Assembly (NCBI GenBank): GCA_000333235.1
Contig: CAPN01000010.1
Location: 62,001 to 126,000 of the forward strand
Source: Pseudoalteromonas luteoviolacea B = ATCC 29581
GTDB taxonomy: Bacteria; Pseudomonadota; Gammaproteobacteria; Enterobacterales; Alteromonadaceae
Direction of reading: 5' to 3'
DNA length: 64,000 nucleotides
Under the pieces are notes generated by a model. The model worked only from the letters and a program-made list of their open reading frames with translations, did not search any database and had not been told where the DNA came from. The translations under genes and the position numbers were made by a program. This document shows positions 27,668 to 38,279 of this stretch, piece after piece. The stretch's first letter is position 1; each line of letters starts with the position of its first letter.

Positions 27668-28486
27668 TTAACGATACCCATAAAAATAACGTATATGAGG
27701 GATTTTATGCGCCGCATTCGCAAACTGGCATGCGACTGCCTCAACATGCGCGCACACCGCAAATACCTCACTTAGGGTCGTCTCGGTTATAACTTCTAGC
27801 GGTTTTCCTGATGCCACAAGTTTTCCTTTTTTTAATACCAGAAGCTCATCACAAATTGCCCCGGCTAAATTTAAATCATGAAAGGACGCGAGTACGGTCA
27901 CTTGCATGGCCTTAGCGAGTTCCATGATTTGTATTTGGTATTTCACATCTAAATGACTAGTAGGCTCATCCATGATCAGCAATTCGGGCTGTTGCACCAT
28001 CGCTTTAGCAATCATAACTCGCTGTTTTTCACCACCAGAAAGCTGCATGTACGTCTGATGTACTTTGTCTATCAAGCCCACCGCGACAAGCGCATCGTGA
28101 GCAAGTTGCTTATCGTGTGAAGATAACGCGCTAAATAGCGGCTTATGTGGTGTTCTGCCCATTAAGACAACGTCTTCTACCACCAAATTGAAGTCATTTG
28201 CCACTTCTTGTAATACAACCGCGACAGATTGAGAAAAGTGCTTAAGTGATAATGCACTCAATGACACACCCGCATAACAAATTTCACCGTGACTTGGGCT
28301 TAAATAGCGATATAAACAACGCAGTAACGTCGACTTTCCCGCTCCATTAGGGCCAATTAGACCAACAAAAGATCCTCTTCGAATCATAAAAGAGACATCT
28401 TCTAATAGACACAGCTCACCTTTTTGCACAGATAGGTTCGATACTGAAAACAGTACATCGTCCTTACGCGAAGCAGCTTGTGTCAT
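27668..28486 (-). CDS. btuD: Cobalamin ABC transporter ATPase BtuD
   Basis: ATP-binding subunit of the corrinoid importer (FecE/BtuD type). In the 272 residues: Walker A GPNGAGKST (about 44-52), Q-loop Gln in VVLQE, signature LSGGEKQR, Walker B LLIMDEPTSHLD and the switch His in LASFHDLN. The frame also opens with TTG at 28501, but ATG 28486 (MTQAASRK) has a better-spaced GGA. It is the first gene behind the cobalamin riboswitch. Confidence 0.9.
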   Translation of the reverse strand: MTQAASRKDDVLFSVSNLSVQKGELCLLEDVSFMIRRGSFVGLIGPNGAGKSTLLRCLYRYLSPSHGEICYAGVSLSALSLKHFSQSVAVVLQEVANDFNLVVEDVVLMGRTPHKPLFSALSSHDKQLAHDALVAVGLIDKVHQTYMQLSGGEKQRVMIAKAMVQQPELLIMDEPTSHLDVKYQIQIMELAKAMQVTVLASFHDLNLAGAICDELLVLKKGKLVASGKPLEVITETTLSEVFAVCAHVEAVACQFANAAHKIPHIRYFYGYR

Positions 28487-28501
28487 AGATAGGGCATCCA
28501 A

Positions 28502-28606
28502 AGTAAACAGTAAAAAATACGGGCATTTACTTCTTGCTGCAGGGACTCAAAGAGAGCCAATGTCGATGGCATCAGGAAGGTAGTTTAAGTACGCCCGCTC
28601 AAACTC
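28502..28606 (-). promoter_or_regulatory. Expression platform of the cobalamin riboswitch
   Basis: Leader between the aptamer and btuD. On the minus strand GCGGGC just after the aptamer can pair with GCCCG, which is followed by TATTTTTT (28513-28524), a possible long-range terminator. AAGTAAA...TTTACTT next to the start may instead mask the ribosome-binding region. Which mechanism applies cannot be decided by eye. Confidence 0.5.
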
Positions 28607-28701
28607 TCATTTTAGCCTTGGTATCTGACTTATGCGTTTGCATTTACAGTTGCGGGGACAGTGAAGGACTTACACCTTCTTCCCAATATCTGCCAAAATG
28701 A
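28607..28701 (-). ncRNA. Cobalamin riboswitch (compact aptamer)
   Basis: Read on the minus strand, the leader shows the class hallmarks in order: a P1 5' arm TCATTTTGGC, GGGAAGAAGGTGTAAGTCC, the B12-box core CTGTCCCCGCAACTGTAA, a short hairpin ATGC...GCAT, AAGTCAGATACC, and the P1 3' arm GCTAAAATGA (28607-28616). The peripheral helices after the core are very short, so this is a compact version of about 95 bases. It precedes the btu/cob operon, where bound cobalamin should reduce expression. Confidence 0.9.
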
Positions 28702-28732
28702 TAATTGCGCCGACATTATGTAGTCTAGACGT

Positions 28733-29326
28733 CTAAAATACAACTTTAGGCCACGCCTTTGCGTTTTCATCAACAAGCACGACGACCTTTAGCTGACTTA
28801 GATAACCAATTTCTAGATTAGCGAGTTGTTGACCTGTTGGCTTCGTTACCCCCATTAAATGCAATAATAGTAGTTTCATTACACCTGCATGAGTTACAAA
28901 AGCAAACGTCTGATTGTTCGGGCTTGTCACTAATTCAGTTAAGAATTGCGTCCACCACGTCATCACACGAGTATGAAAGTGCACCATGGATTCACCCTGT
29001 GGCGGCTTGGTAGACCATGGATCGTGCCAAAAGTCGCCCAATGTTGAGTTTTCTTGCCATAATTGCTCATAAGGCACGCCATCCCAACAACCAAAGTCAA
29101 ACTCTCGCAGTGCGGGTTCGATAGAGCATTGCCCAAAAGGAAATAACCGTGACGCGGTCTCGGTACAGCGTTTTAAAGGCGAACTGATAAGGTTAATGTG
29201 GGAATTATGGGAGATTGGTTTGATCTCATAGGTTGGATCAATGCTAATGTTCGTTTTACCAAGCAAAACCCCTGTTTTGATCGGTTTAGCATGTCGAAAA
29301 AAATGTAAAACGTGCTGTCTGTTCAT
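28733..29326 (-). CDS. cobC: Histidine phosphatase family protein, probable alpha-ribazole phosphatase
   Basis: Phosphoglycerate-mutase-like phosphatase of 197 residues. The catalytic His is in FFRHAKP (RHG variant with Ala-Lys-Pro); LISSPLKRCTETA provides the second Arg, LREFDFGCWDG matches the CobC-type block, and VTHAGVMKLLL holds the second His. Location beside the cobalamin genes argues for CobC (removing the phosphate from alpha-ribazole-P or AdoCbl-P). ATG 29326 is preferred over GTG 29332. Its stop lies about 30 bases upstream of the riboswitch, so it appears to be outside riboswitch control. Confidence 0.8.
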   Translation of the reverse strand: MNRQHVLHFFRHAKPIKTGVLLGKTNISIDPTYEIKPISHNSHINLISSPLKRCTETASRLFPFGQCSIEPALREFDFGCWDGVPYEQLWQENSTLGDFWHDPWSTKPPQGESMVHFHTRVMTWWTQFLTELVTSPNNQTFAFVTHAGVMKLLLLHLMGVTKPTGQQLANLEIGYLSQLKVVVLVDENAKAWPKVVF

Positions 29327-29372
29327 AAACACATCAACACGTTTTTAAGTGCATCACGACAGCGTTTGCACC

Positions 29373-29585
29373 TTATAGGATCTGATTGTCTTTCCATACC
29401 TGTTCTTTCGCCAAACGTTTTTTACGTTTGTCACAAGGATCGTCGCAATCGCACACTTTGTCGATCCCAACCGACCCCAAACCACCACAACTGCTGGCCA
29501 TGGCCTTTTTCTGAACAATTACACCCACTGCCATTGCAAGTACAATCAGCACCAGTAAACCAAACGTGAGAAGAATTAATGACAT
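29373..29585 (-). CDS. nqrM: Na+-NQR maturation protein NqrM
   Basis: 70-residue membrane protein (DUF539) needed to mature Na+-NQR, thought to supply iron for the intramembrane Cys4 iron centre formed by NqrD and NqrE. One N-terminal transmembrane helix (about 3-25) is followed by the conserved cysteine array SCGGLG...KVCDCDDPCDKRKK. It sits downstream of apbE, as is usual. A terminator-like hairpin separates it from apbE, so it may have its own promoter. Confidence 0.93.
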   Translation of the reverse strand: MSLILLTFGLLVLIVLAMAVGVIVQKKAMASSCGGLGSVGIDKVCDCDDPCDKRKKRLAKEQVWKDNQIL

Positions 29586-29596
29586 TGCTACAACCC

Positions 29597-29628
29597 TTTA
29601 AAACAAAGCCTGATAGTAAGATCAGGCT
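29597..29628 (-). terminator. Terminator between apbE and nqrM
   Basis: Minus-strand hairpin AGCCTGA...TCAGGCT (29607-29627) followed by TTTGTTTTAA. Confidence 0.7.
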
Positions 29629-29747
29629 GGCAACGGACCAGTGTGATTTTATCATCACATTGGCTTAATACCAATTCACATCAAAAAGGAAATGCTAAAG
29701 AAACCTTTTTCGATGATACGCCTAAGTATAACGTGGTTAAATTCCGC

Positions 29748-30770
29748 TCACAAATAAGGTTTAAATGCACTGCTCGACCACGTTTCAATCCCAGACGGCG
29801 TTTTACTCATTAAATATACGGGTAACTGATTGATCTCCGCATATTCTTTCGCGCGCTCCATCCCCATCACGGTTAATGCAGTCGCGAGCCCATCTGCCGT
29901 CATAGCAGAAGGATGTAGTACGGTAACCGACACTAGATCGTGCTTAATGGGCATGCCGGTTTGCGGGTCAATCAAGTGCGTATAGATTTCACCATCCATC
30001 TCGTAAAAAATACGATAATCACCGGAAGTCGCTATCCCATTGTTACCTGGTTCTAACACGCGGTGCACTTGACGCTGACCTGCAGGAGCATCAGGTTGTT
30101 CAATTGCAATACGCCACGGCTCGTTGTCTGCCTTGCGTCCAGATACACGCAATTCCCCCCCTATTTCAACCATGTAATTGGTAATGCCATGTTGCTCTAT
30201 CAACTGGGCCACTCTGTCTATACCATACCCTTTTGCTATGGCAGAAAACGACAAGCGCAAACCATCTACGGACTTACTCAATCCATCCGTAGTGAGAGTC
30301 AATTTATCAACCCCAATTTTCGCTATCATTTGACTGAGTTGTTCATCACTTGGGCGATGTGCGGGACGCTTATCTGGGCCAAATCCCCACAAATCAATCA
30401 ATGGGCCCATCGTTACATCTAGGGTTTTTGCTGATTGACCAATCCGAATCGACTCTTCAACCACAATGCGAAAATCTTGCGATATCGGCATCTGGATGTT
30501 TGCTGCAAGTGCATTAAACTGATTGATTTCAGAATCAGGAATGTAGGTAGACATTGATTGGTTGACAGCGATTAAAGCTGCATCGACTTTTGCCTGTAAA
30601 TCGCCCTGAGTAATTGCTGTCTCACCTAGGAATAATTTGATGTTGTAGGTCGTCCCCATCGTTTTCCCATGCATTTCAAGCATTGTATTAGAAGGTGAAG
30701 GCTGACAACCTGCTAAGCCAAAAAGCACTAAAGTGAAAAATACACTCAATAGTGCGGTGCACTTTTTCAT
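29748..30770 (-). CDS. apbE: FAD:protein FMN transferase ApbE (lipoprotein)
   Basis: Attaches FMN from FAD covalently to threonines of NqrB and NqrC. The 340 residues begin with a lipoprotein signal (lipobox LAGC). Family features: HGKTMGTTYNIK at the mature start, SMSTYIPDSEI, FSAIAKGYGID, VEIGGELRVSG, and a C-terminal THLIDPQTG and MTADGLATAL with metal-binding Asp and Thr. ATG 30770 is chosen for its GGGAGAGAG ribosome-binding site and signal peptide fit. It follows nqrF past a terminator. Confidence 0.94.
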   Translation of the reverse strand: MKKCTALLSVFFTLVLFGLAGCQPSPSNTMLEMHGKTMGTTYNIKLFLGETAITQGDLQAKVDAALIAVNQSMSTYIPDSEINQFNALAANIQMPISQDFRIVVEESIRIGQSAKTLDVTMGPLIDLWGFGPDKRPAHRPSDEQLSQMIAKIGVDKLTLTTDGLSKSVDGLRLSFSAIAKGYGIDRVAQLIEQHGITNYMVEIGGELRVSGRKADNEPWRIAIEQPDAPAGQRQVHRVLEPGNNGIATSGDYRIFYEMDGEIYTHLIDPQTGMPIKHDLVSVTVLHPSAMTADGLATALTVMGMERAKEYAEINQLPVYLMSKTPSGIETWSSSAFKPYL

Positions 30771-30790
30771 TCTCTCTCCCATTTAAACTA

Positions 30791-30826
30791 AAAAAGAACC
30801 CCCAAGCAGGTGCTTAGGGGTTCTTT
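30791..30826 (-). terminator. Terminator of the nqr operon
   Basis: Minus-strand hairpin AAAGAACCCCTAAGC...GCTTGGGGGTTCTTT ending in TTTTTT, 32 bases after the nqrF stop. Read-through into apbE is possible. Confidence 0.9.
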
Positions 30827-30857
30827 ATGCAAATCAAATCATATGCACTTTGATGGA

Positions 30858-32084
30858 TTAGCCACCGAAATCATCCAATAGGATGTTTTCGTCTTCAACA
30901 CCTAAATCTTTTAGCATGTTGATCACTGCGGCGTTCATCATTGGTGGTCCACACATATAGAACTCACAATCTTCTGGTGCTTCGTGATCCTTTAAATAGT
31001 TCTCGAAAAGAACATTATGGATAAAGCCAGTGTAACCTTCCCAGTTATCCTCTGGTTGAGGATCTGAAAGCGCTACGTGCCATTGGAAGTTATCGTTCTC
31101 TGCAGCTAAGCCATCGAAATCTTCTACGTAGAACATTTCACGCTTAGAACGTGCACCGTACCAGAATGACATCTTACGCTTAGAGTTAAGACGCTTTAAC
31201 TGGTCGAAAATATGTGAACGCATTGGTGCCATACCTGCACCACCACCTACGAATACCATCTCTGCATCGGTTTCTTTGGCGAAGAACTCACCGAATGGAC
31301 CAGAAATAGTCACCTTATCACCCGCTTTAAGTGACCAAATGTACGATGACATTTTACCACATGGCAATGATAGGTTGTTTGGTGGCGGAGTCGCGATACG
31401 CACGTTAAGCATAATGATGCCAAACTCTTCTGGGTAGTTCGCCATTGAGTAAGCACGGATTGTTGGCTCATCAACTTTAGACTCAAGCTTAAAGAAGCCA
31501 AAGCGTTCCCAATCACCACGATACTTATCTGGAACATCGAAATCGGCATATTTAACATGGTGAGCTGGCGCTTCAATTTGGATATAACCACCCGCACGGA
31601 ATGGAACCACTTCACCATCTGGAATACCAAGCTTAAGTTCTTTAATGAACGTTGCTTTGTTATCGTTAGAGATAACTGTACATTCCCACTTTTTAACCCC
31701 GAAGATGGACTCTTCAAGTTCGATTTCCATGTCAGACTTAACGTTAACCTGACACGCTAAACGACAACCTTCACGTGCTTCACCTTTTGAAATATGGTCA
31801 AGCTCAGTTGGAAGAATATCGCCACCGCCTGAATGAATGTGAACACGGCATTGGCCACATGAGCCACCACCACCACAAGCTGATGATACGAAAATACCAG
31901 AATCCGCAAGTGCACCAAGTAATTTGCCACCTGCACCGATCTTGATTGCTTTTTCAGGATCGCCATTGATACCGATAGTCACATCACCTTCAGCAACTAA
32001 TTTAGATTTAGCTGCGATGATAATAAGTACTAGCATTACTACGATAGCAATGAAAATACCTACGCCTAAATAAACCTCTAGCAT
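30858..32084 (-). CDS. nqrF: Na+-NQR subunit F (NADH dehydrogenase, 2Fe-2S, FAD)
   Basis: NADH-oxidising subunit of the sodium pump, 408 residues. An N-terminal membrane anchor (about 3-25) is followed by a plant-type ferredoxin domain with cysteines in [14 protein letters not shown] and a later Cys in GCRLACQV. A ferredoxin-reductase domain follows, with [11 protein letters not shown] (FAD), [14 protein letters not shown] (NADH) and the C-terminal YMCGPPMMN. Last gene of nqrABCDEF. Confidence 0.97.
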   Translation of the reverse strand: MLEVYLGVGIFIAIVVMLVLIIIAAKSKLVAEGDVTIGINGDPEKAIKIGAGGKLLGALADSGIFVSSACGGGGSCGQCRVHIHSGGGDILPTELDHISKGEAREGCRLACQVNVKSDMEIELEESIFGVKKWECTVISNDNKATFIKELKLGIPDGEVVPFRAGGYIQIEAPAHHVKYADFDVPDKYRGDWERFGFFKLESKVDEPTIRAYSMANYPEEFGIIMLNVRIATPPPNNLSLPCGKMSSYIWSLKAGDKVTISGPFGEFFAKETDAEMVFVGGGAGMAPMRSHIFDQLKRLNSKRKMSFWYGARSKREMFYVEDFDGLAAENDNFQWHVALSDPQPEDNWEGYTGFIHNVLFENYLKDHEAPEDCEFYMCGPPMMNAAVINMLKDLGVEDENILLDDFGG

Positions 32085-32101
32085 GATTTCTCCTCGCTAC
32101 C

Positions 32102-32710
32102 TTACAGTGAAATACCAGAGAAAGACATGAAGCCCAGACCCATTAGACCTACAGTAATAAAGGTAATACCTAAACCACGAAGACCATCAGGAACGTCTGC
32201 ATACTTCATCTTCTCACGGATACCTGCTAGTAATACAATAGCAAGTGCCCAACCAACACCTGAGCCAATACCGTAGATAACTGATTCACCGAAGCTGTAG
32301 TTACGCTCAACCATGAACGCAACCGCACCGAATATCGCACAGTTAACTGTGATTAGCGGAAGGAAGATACCAAGTGCGTTATAAAGTGCAGGGAAGTACT
32401 TGTCTAACGTCATCTCTAAGATTTGTACTAACGCCGCAATTACACCGATGAAGGTTAAGAATTTTAAGAAGCTCAAATCAGCTTCTGCAAAACCCATCCA
32501 TTCCAGTGCACCTGGTGCTAGGATTGCGTGATAAACCAAGTTGTTTACTGGTACCGAAATACCAAGTACCGCAACAACGGCTACACCTAAACCTAGGGCT
32601 GTAGTTACTTTCTTAGATACCGCTAAGAACGTACACATACCTAAGAAGAAAGATAATGCTAAGTTTTCAATGAAAACCGCTTTAACGAATAAGCTAATAT
32701 AATGTTCCAT
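32102..32710 (-). CDS. nqrE: Na+-NQR subunit E
   Basis: Integral membrane subunit of 202 residues and six transmembrane helices, homologous to NqrD and RnfA. With NqrD it forms the membrane iron centre in the sodium path; conserved Cys occur in [14 protein letters not shown] and in TVNCAIFG. It lies 10 bases from nqrD and 17 from nqrF within the operon. Confidence 0.96.
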   Translation of the reverse strand: MEHYISLFVKAVFIENLALSFFLGMCTFLAVSKKVTTALGLGVAVVAVLGISVPVNNLVYHAILAPGALEWMGFAEADLSFLKFLTFIGVIAALVQILEMTLDKYFPALYNALGIFLPLITVNCAIFGAVAFMVERNYSFGESVIYGIGSGVGWALAIVLLAGIREKMKYADVPDGLRGLGITFITVGLMGLGFMSFSGISL

Positions 32711-32720
32711 CTTTCTCCCC

Positions 32721-33353
32721 TTACGCCTTCGCTTCTACTTGGTCTTTCTTATAGGTACGAAGTACCCAAATAATCAAACCAATGATGAAGAATGAGCTTG
32801 GCGGAAGAATCAATAGGCCCATTGGTTGATACCACCCACCTTCTGCAACAAGAGGTAGAATTTCAACACCAAATAATGTACCAGAACCACCTAGTTCACG
32901 AATAAACGCAACCGTTAATAGGATAAATGAATAACCTAAACCATTACCAATGCCGTCAAGGAATGACATCATCGGAGGCGATTTCATCGCGTAAGCTTCT
33001 GCACGACCCATTACGATACAGTTAGTAATGATCAAACCAACGAATACCGATAACTCTTTCGCTGTTGCATAAACAAATGCTTGAAGGGTTTGGTCTACCA
33101 CGATTACCAATGAAGCAATAATCGTCATCTGCACGATAATACGAACGCTTGATGGAATATGGTTACGAATCATCGAGATAAATAAGCTAGAAAACGCCGT
33201 TACCAATGTCAGTGCGATTGACATGATAAGCGCCTTTTCCATTTTAGAGGTTACTGCTAGCGCAGAACAAATACCCAATACTTGTAGCGCGATCGGGTTA
33301 TTTGCAAACACTGGACCTAACAGAACTTGCTTCATTTCTTTTGAATTAGCCAT
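32721..33353 (-). CDS. nqrD: Na+-NQR subunit D
   Basis: Six-helix membrane subunit of 210 residues. Conserved cysteines in [18 protein letters not shown] and [14 protein letters not shown] match the NqrD/RnfE pattern. It shares one base (TAATG) with the nqrC stop codon, indicating coupled translation. Confidence 0.96.
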   Translation of the reverse strand: MANSKEMKQVLLGPVFANNPIALQVLGICSALAVTSKMEKALIMSIALTLVTAFSSLFISMIRNHIPSSVRIIVQMTIIASLVIVVDQTLQAFVYATAKELSVFVGLIITNCIVMGRAEAYAMKSPPMMSFLDGIGNGLGYSFILLTVAFIRELGGSGTLFGVEILPLVAEGGWYQPMGLLILPPSSFFIIGLIIWVLRTYKKDQVEAKA

Positions 33354-34096
33354 TAGTTCAATTCTCCTTTACGTACTTTCGCAAGGAATGGACCGAATGC
33401 TTTATCGCTAGTCCAGAAATCTACTGTGTTATCAACACCATTTGATGTTAACGTTGCACCAGATAGACCATCAACCTTATGTTGATTGCCTTCAGCACCA
33501 CTTTTCACAATATCAAGCGGAAGTGATTTACCCTCGAACATCGCTGTCCATTTCGGGTTTTGGATCTCACCACCAAGACCTGGTGTTTCGTTGTGCTTGT
33601 AGAAGTTGATTGACTTGACCGTCTGGCCATCCGCTTCTAGCGCTAAGAAACCGTACATAATACCCCAAAGGCCATAACCTTGGATTGGTAGTACGATAGT
33701 CTGGATAGTGCCCGCTTCGTTACGTGCAAAATAAACTGGCGAATTTGACGTCATGCGTTGAACACCAGCTTTGTCGTCTGCTTTGTCTAGCTTGAAGCTA
33801 CGCTTGGCATCGTACTTCGTTGCTTCAAAGTCAAACGTTGCCGCATCTTCTTCAACGAACTCACCAGTTTCAATGTTAATCACGCGTGGCTCGATGTTTT
33901 TAGCAAATGTGCTAGCTACATCTTCAACTTCACCAAAGCCTGAAACAAGAAGAATATTTCGTTGAATATCTGCATCTTTACTTGCTTTTTGAAGTGGACG
34001 AAGCTGTACAGACGCTGTCGCAACAACGATAGCACACACTAAACAAAGGCCAACTACAACGCCTAATGTTCTGCCTACTGTTTCTTTCTTAGCCAC
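33353..34096 (-). CDS. nqrC: Na+-NQR subunit C (covalent FMN)
   Basis: 247 residues: one N-terminal transmembrane helix (about 12-32) and a periplasmic FMN-binding domain. The ApbE target sequence is in [13 protein letters not shown] near the C-terminus, where the Thr of the SGAT(L)T motif carries FMN. It overlaps nqrB by 8 bases. Confidence 0.96.
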   Translation of the reverse strand: MAKKETVGRTLGVVVGLCLVCAIVVATASVQLRPLQKASKDADIQRNILLVSGFGEVEDVASTFAKNIEPRVINIETGEFVEEDAATFDFEATKYDAKRSFKLDKADDKAGVQRMTSNSPVYFARNEAGTIQTIVLPIQGYGLWGIMYGFLALEADGQTVKSINFYKHNETPGLGGEIQNPKWTAMFEGKSLPLDIVKSGAEGNQHKVDGLSGATLTSNGVDNTVDFWTSDKAFGPFLAKVRKGELN

Positions 34097-35288
34097 GAGC
34101 TAATCTCCTCTTCACGTTTGACTGCACTACAAAGTGGTCAAATAGCGGCGCGAATAAGTTAGCGAAAAGAATTGCTAACATCATGCCTTCTGGGTAGGCA
34201 GGGTTTACAACACGGATCATAACAACCATGAAACCGATAAGTGCACCGTATGCCCATTTGCCTTTGTCTGTGAATGAAGCTGAAACAGGATCGGTAGCCA
34301 TGAAGAACATACCAAATGCAAAACCACCTAATACAAGGTGCCAATGCCAAGGCATTGCAAATGCAGCGTTCGTTTCAGAGCCAACCATATTTAAGAAAGT
34401 TGCTGTCACAACCATACCTAGGAATGTACCTAGTACGATTCGCCATGATGCAATACGAGCGTAAATTAGGAACAAACCACCGATCATTAGAGCAAGCGTT
34501 GAAGTTTCACCAACTGAACCTTGAATAAAGCCGTAGAATGAATCCCACCAAATCGCCATGTCATTGTAATCAAGGCTTCCAGCACCTGCTTGGCTTAAGT
34601 ACGTTGCACCAGAAAATGAATCTACTGCTGTCCATACTTTATCACCTGAGATTTGTGCTGGGTAAGCAAAGAACAAAAATGCACGACCTGCTAATGCTGG
34701 GTTTAAGAAGTTACGACCTGTACCACCGAATACTTCTTTTGCAATTACAACACCAAATGTGATACCCAATGCAACTTGCCAAAGCGGGATCGTTGCAGGC
34801 AGGATAAGTGCAAAAAGAACTGACGTTACGAAGAAGCCTTCGTTAACTTCATGCTTACGAATTGACGCGAAAAGGACTTCCCAGAAACCACCGACAATAA
34901 ACGTTGTTGCGTAGATTGGGAGGAAGAAACACGCACCATAGAACATCTTAGCGCCCCAACCGGAGTCTGCCGTGAGTTCACCGCCAAACAGTTGGAACAA
35001 ACCAACCTGCCAGCTATTTGCTAGTTCAAAACCGTTAGCCAGTGCGATCGCCGCTTGGTGACCGATGTTGAACATACCAAAGAACATTGCAGGGAATGTC
35101 GCCATCCAGACAAGGATCATGATACGTTTTAAATCAATGTTATCACGAACGTGCGTTGCACCTTTATTTACATACCCTGGTGTGTAAAAAATAGTTGCTA
35201 CAGCTTCGTATAACGCATACCACTTTTCATGCTTACCGCCTGGTTCAAAGTGGGGTTCGATATCTTCTAAAAATTTCTTTAAGGCCAT
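34089..35288 (-). CDS. nqrB: Na+-NQR subunit B (covalent FMN, riboflavin)
   Basis: Large membrane subunit of 399 residues with about ten helices, central to sodium translocation and quinone reduction. It carries the FMN-threonine motif [10 protein letters not shown] (about 230-240), and [21 protein letters not shown] is a strongly conserved block. It starts 4 bases after nqrA. Confidence 0.97.
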   Translation of the reverse strand: MALKKFLEDIEPHFEPGGKHEKWYALYEAVATIFYTPGYVNKGATHVRDNIDLKRIMILVWMATFPAMFFGMFNIGHQAAIALANGFELANSWQVGLFQLFGGELTADSGWGAKMFYGACFFLPIYATTFIVGGFWEVLFASIRKHEVNEGFFVTSVLFALILPATIPLWQVALGITFGVVIAKEVFGGTGRNFLNPALAGRAFLFFAYPAQISGDKVWTAVDSFSGATYLSQAGAGSLDYNDMAIWWDSFYGFIQGSVGETSTLALMIGGLFLIYARIASWRIVLGTFLGMVVTATFLNMVGSETNAAFAMPWHWHLVLGGFAFGMFFMATDPVSASFTDKGKWAYGALIGFMVVMIRVVNPAYPEGMMLAILFANLFAPLFDHFVVQSNVKRRLARG

Positions 35289-35292
35289 GGTC

Positions 35293-36636
35293 TTAACCTT
35301 CCTTCTCGATAGTCGTCAAGCAATCACGAAGGATTGAACCGTACTCATATTTACCTGGGCAAACAAAAGTACACAGTGCCAAATCTTCTTCATCTAGCTC
35401 TAACGCACCTAGCGCGATTGCACCATCTAAATCACGTGAAATAAGATCACGTAGTAAAGGTGTTGGCAAAATATCGAGAGGCATCACACGCTCATAGTTA
35501 CCGATTGGCACCATCGCACGCTTAGAACCACCGGTCGATGTTGTCATTTTGAAAACGCGACTTGGTGCTAAATGAGCAAGGAACGAGCGAGTTACAGAGA
35601 ACTTGTCGCTACCTGGCGCAATCCAGCCAAACAGCTCTTTTTCACGACCTTCAAGAAGCACGGAAACTTGAACATGATAACGACCAAGAAATGCGTGAGG
35701 GCCTGACGCTGTTTTACCAGCCAACACCGAACCAGAGATGATACGGTTGTCGCCTTCTTCCAGTTCACCGGAGACAAAATCCGTCAGTGATGCACCGAGT
35801 ACTGTGCGAACCAAACGAGGATTCTTAACACGAGGACCTGCTAACGACACGACGCGTTCTGCTGAAATCTCACCAGTTAGGAACAGCTTACCGAACGCGA
35901 TAACGTCTTGGTAACCTAAGTGCCAAACTTGCTTGCTTGCAGAAACTGGGTCTAAAAAGTGAATGTGTGTACCGACGTTACCCGCTGGGTGAAGGCCCGC
36001 AAACTCATGCACTTCAACTTGTGAAATCGCAGAACTTGGGATTTTCGCACCCGCTTTTTTACAAACGAACACTTTACCATCTGTAAGACGAGAAACCACA
36101 GCAAGACCTGCTTCAAACGCTTCCACGTTTTCCGCAATAATCACTGCAGGATCTGCCGCGAGAGGGTTCGTGTCGATTGCGGTAACGAAGATAGAGCTTG
36201 GTGTTGCCTCTAACGCTGCAACACGGCTGAACGGACGAACGCGCAGAGCAGGCCATTGACCTGATTCTACTAGGATACTTTTAACTTTTTCGCGCTCTAA
36301 GCTCGCAAGCTCATTTGCAGCGAATTTATCAAAAGTGACCTGCTCGTTACCGCTCACTTCAATCACAACAGATTGAAGTACGCGCTTCGCACCACGGTTG
36401 ATTTCCTTAACTACACCAGAAGCTGGCGCAGTGAACTTGACGCCTGGGTTCTTTTTGTCTTCAAAAAGAACTTGGCCTTTTTTGACTTGGTCATCCACGC
36501 GAACATGCATGGTTGGACGCATACCAATAAACTCTTCACCTAACACAGCTACTCGTTTGACAGCTGGGCCGTCATGAATAACTTGTTGAGGTGCGCCCTC
36601 TATCGGTAAATCCAGACCTTTTTTTATGTTGATCAT
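35293..36636 (-). CDS. nqrA: Na+-NQR subunit A
   Basis: Cytoplasmic-side subunit involved in ubiquinone binding; first gene of the operon. ATG 36636 gives [16 protein letters not shown], the conserved NqrA N-terminus, and 447 residues; the frame to 36648 adds only four residues. The C-terminus has the [12 protein letters not shown] motif. Confidence 0.96.
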   Translation of the reverse strand: MINIKKGLDLPIEGAPQQVIHDGPAVKRVAVLGEEFIGMRPTMHVRVDDQVKKGQVLFEDKKNPGVKFTAPASGVVKEINRGAKRVLQSVVIEVSGNEQVTFDKFAANELASLEREKVKSILVESGQWPALRVRPFSRVAALEATPSSIFVTAIDTNPLAADPAVIIAENVEAFEAGLAVVSRLTDGKVFVCKKAGAKIPSSAISQVEVHEFAGLHPAGNVGTHIHFLDPVSASKQVWHLGYQDVIAFGKLFLTGEISAERVVSLAGPRVKNPRLVRTVLGASLTDFVSGELEEGDNRIISGSVLAGKTASGPHAFLGRYHVQVSVLLEGREKELFGWIAPGSDKFSVTRSFLAHLAPSRVFKMTTSTGGSKRAMVPIGNYERVMPLDILPTPLLRDLISRDLDGAIALGALELDEEDLALCTFVCPGKYEYGSILRDCLTTIEKEG

Positions 36637-36953
36637 ACGCACTTGCATTACATTAATGGAAAGAAACTGAATAATCTTTGTTCACCATAACGCTTTATTC
36701 AAGTAATTCGACAGGATTTTAATCACAACTCTGCCGACGCCCCTTTGTAGCATTATGATAAAGACCTTATAAATTTCTCTGATTTTAACATTAATCCCCC
36801 CCACTATGCGAGGGAAAATGTAAAATTAATCAGTGAAACAACGTGTTTTGCTTAATGTTCATTAGTAGAATAATGGTCAATCAAGACCAAGGTCGTATTG
36901 CAACCTCAAGGACCATTTTTGGCTGACTGAAAGAAAATCAAACTAACAAATGA
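36637..36953. promoter_or_regulatory. Upstream region of the nqr operon
   Basis: About 317 bases without a gene. It should hold the nqr promoter and leader (minus strand), because fabV ends in its own terminator. A C/G run lies at 36797-36803. No specific operator could be identified. Confidence 0.5.
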
Positions 36954-36976
36954 AAAAGCCGCTTGAAGCGGCTTTA
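36954..36976 (-). terminator. Terminator after fabV
   Basis: Minus-strand hairpin AAAGCCGCTT-CAAGCGGCTTT followed by TTCATTT, about 30 bases past the fabV stop. Confidence 0.85.
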
Positions 36977-37003
36977 AAGATTAAATTATCAACGCTAAAC
37001 GCA

Positions 37004-38194
37004 TTATACCAAACCGTTGATGGCTACTTCAGGATTTACATCTGCATCATAATCGACAGAATCAATTCCAAAGCCAAATAAACGTAAGAATTCACTATTG
37101 TAACCAGCGTAATCAGTTAATTCGTCAATGGTGTCTGTTGTCGTTGCGTCCCAGATTACTTTTATTTTCGCCTGTATGTCGTCGTCTAGTTCTTTGTAAT
37201 TTTGGAACAAATGACCATCTTGGTCGAAGCGCGGCGTTTCTGCAAATAAATTTTCCTTAAATAACCCATAGATTTGCTCAATCGTCCCTTCATAAATTCC
37301 TTGTTCTTTTGTCACTTTAAATAGGGCTGAAATATACAATGGCATAATTGGAATAGCTGAACTCGACTGAGTTACCACTGCATTAAGGGATGCGACGTAA
37401 GCCTCACCGTTGATAGTAGCTGTTTTGTCATTTAGCGCTTTTGCTACTCGATCGAGATCTTCTTTGGCTTTACCTATGGTCGCATGTCCATAAATTGGCC
37501 AAGTAAGCTCTTTACCTATATAAGTGTAAGCAGCTGTTTTAAAGCCATTTTCTAAGACGCCTGCAGCTTGAAGCGCATCAATCCACAACTCCCAGTCTTC
37601 ACCACCCATTACTTTAATCGTATTTGCGATTTCATCTTCATTTGCAGCTTCTACCGTCACTTCGTCAATAATACGTTTAGACGTATTTAAGTTTTTCGTC
37701 GTAACCGTTTTGCCAATCGGCTTTAATACTGACGAGTGTGTTACTCCAGTTTTTGGATCAGTACGACGTGGCGATGCTAATGAATACACGACCAAATCGA
37801 TCTTACCCATTTCCGCTTTGATCACATCGATCGTTTTTTGCTTTATTTCATCAGAAAACGCATCACCATTAATGCTTTTTGACCAAAGTCCTTCTGCATC
37901 AGCAGCAGCTTGAAACGCGGCTGTGTTATACCAACCAGCCGATGCCGTTTTCTTTTCTGTACCTTCTTTTTCGAAGAATATACCTAACGTTTTCGCTCCG
38001 CTTCCAAATGCTGCTGTAATACGTGATGCTAAACCGTACCCAGTAGAAGCACCGATCACTAATACATTTTTCGGGCCATTGGCCAATTTACCTTGCGACT
38101 TTACAAAATCAATTTGTTCTTGAACGTGCGCAGCACATCCTGCTGGGTGGGCATTAGTACAAATAAAACCACGAACTTTCGGCTGAATAACCAT
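37004..38194 (-). CDS. fabV: Trans-2-enoyl-ACP/CoA reductase (NADH), FabV type
   Basis: Reduces the enoyl double bond in the last step of each fatty acid elongation cycle; FabV enzymes are poorly inhibited by triclosan. The 396 residues have a Rossmann-like NADH site VLVIGASTGYGLASR, the block VYSLASPRRTDPKTG, and the active-site Tyr-x8-Lys pattern in YGHATIGKAK. It is the usual length and a single gene here. Confidence 0.96.
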   Translation of the reverse strand: MVIQPKVRGFICTNAHPAGCAAHVQEQIDFVKSQGKLANGPKNVLVIGASTGYGLASRITAAFGSGAKTLGIFFEKEGTEKKTASAGWYNTAAFQAAADAEGLWSKSINGDAFSDEIKQKTIDVIKAEMGKIDLVVYSLASPRRTDPKTGVTHSSVLKPIGKTVTTKNLNTSKRIIDEVTVEAANEDEIANTIKVMGGEDWELWIDALQAAGVLENGFKTAAYTYIGKELTWPIYGHATIGKAKEDLDRVAKALNDKTATINGEAYVASLNAVVTQSSSAIPIMPLYISALFKVTKEQGIYEGTIEQIYGLFKENLFAETPRFDQDGHLFQNYKELDDDIQAKIKVIWDATTTDTIDELTDYAGYNSEFLRLFGFGIDSVDYDADVNPEVAINGLV

Positions 38195-38279
38195 GCTAAA
38201 TCCTATTTTCGTCTTTTTGCTTTTAGAAAAACTTTCCTAGTTTACTGGCAGATCGTAAAAGATCAGATCTGATCAGCTA

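Noticed and set aside
30858..36636. Rnf complex instead of Nqr
   Set aside because: NqrA, NqrF and the FMN motifs of NqrB and NqrC, together with NqrM, fit Na+-NQR only; RnfB and RnfC are absent.
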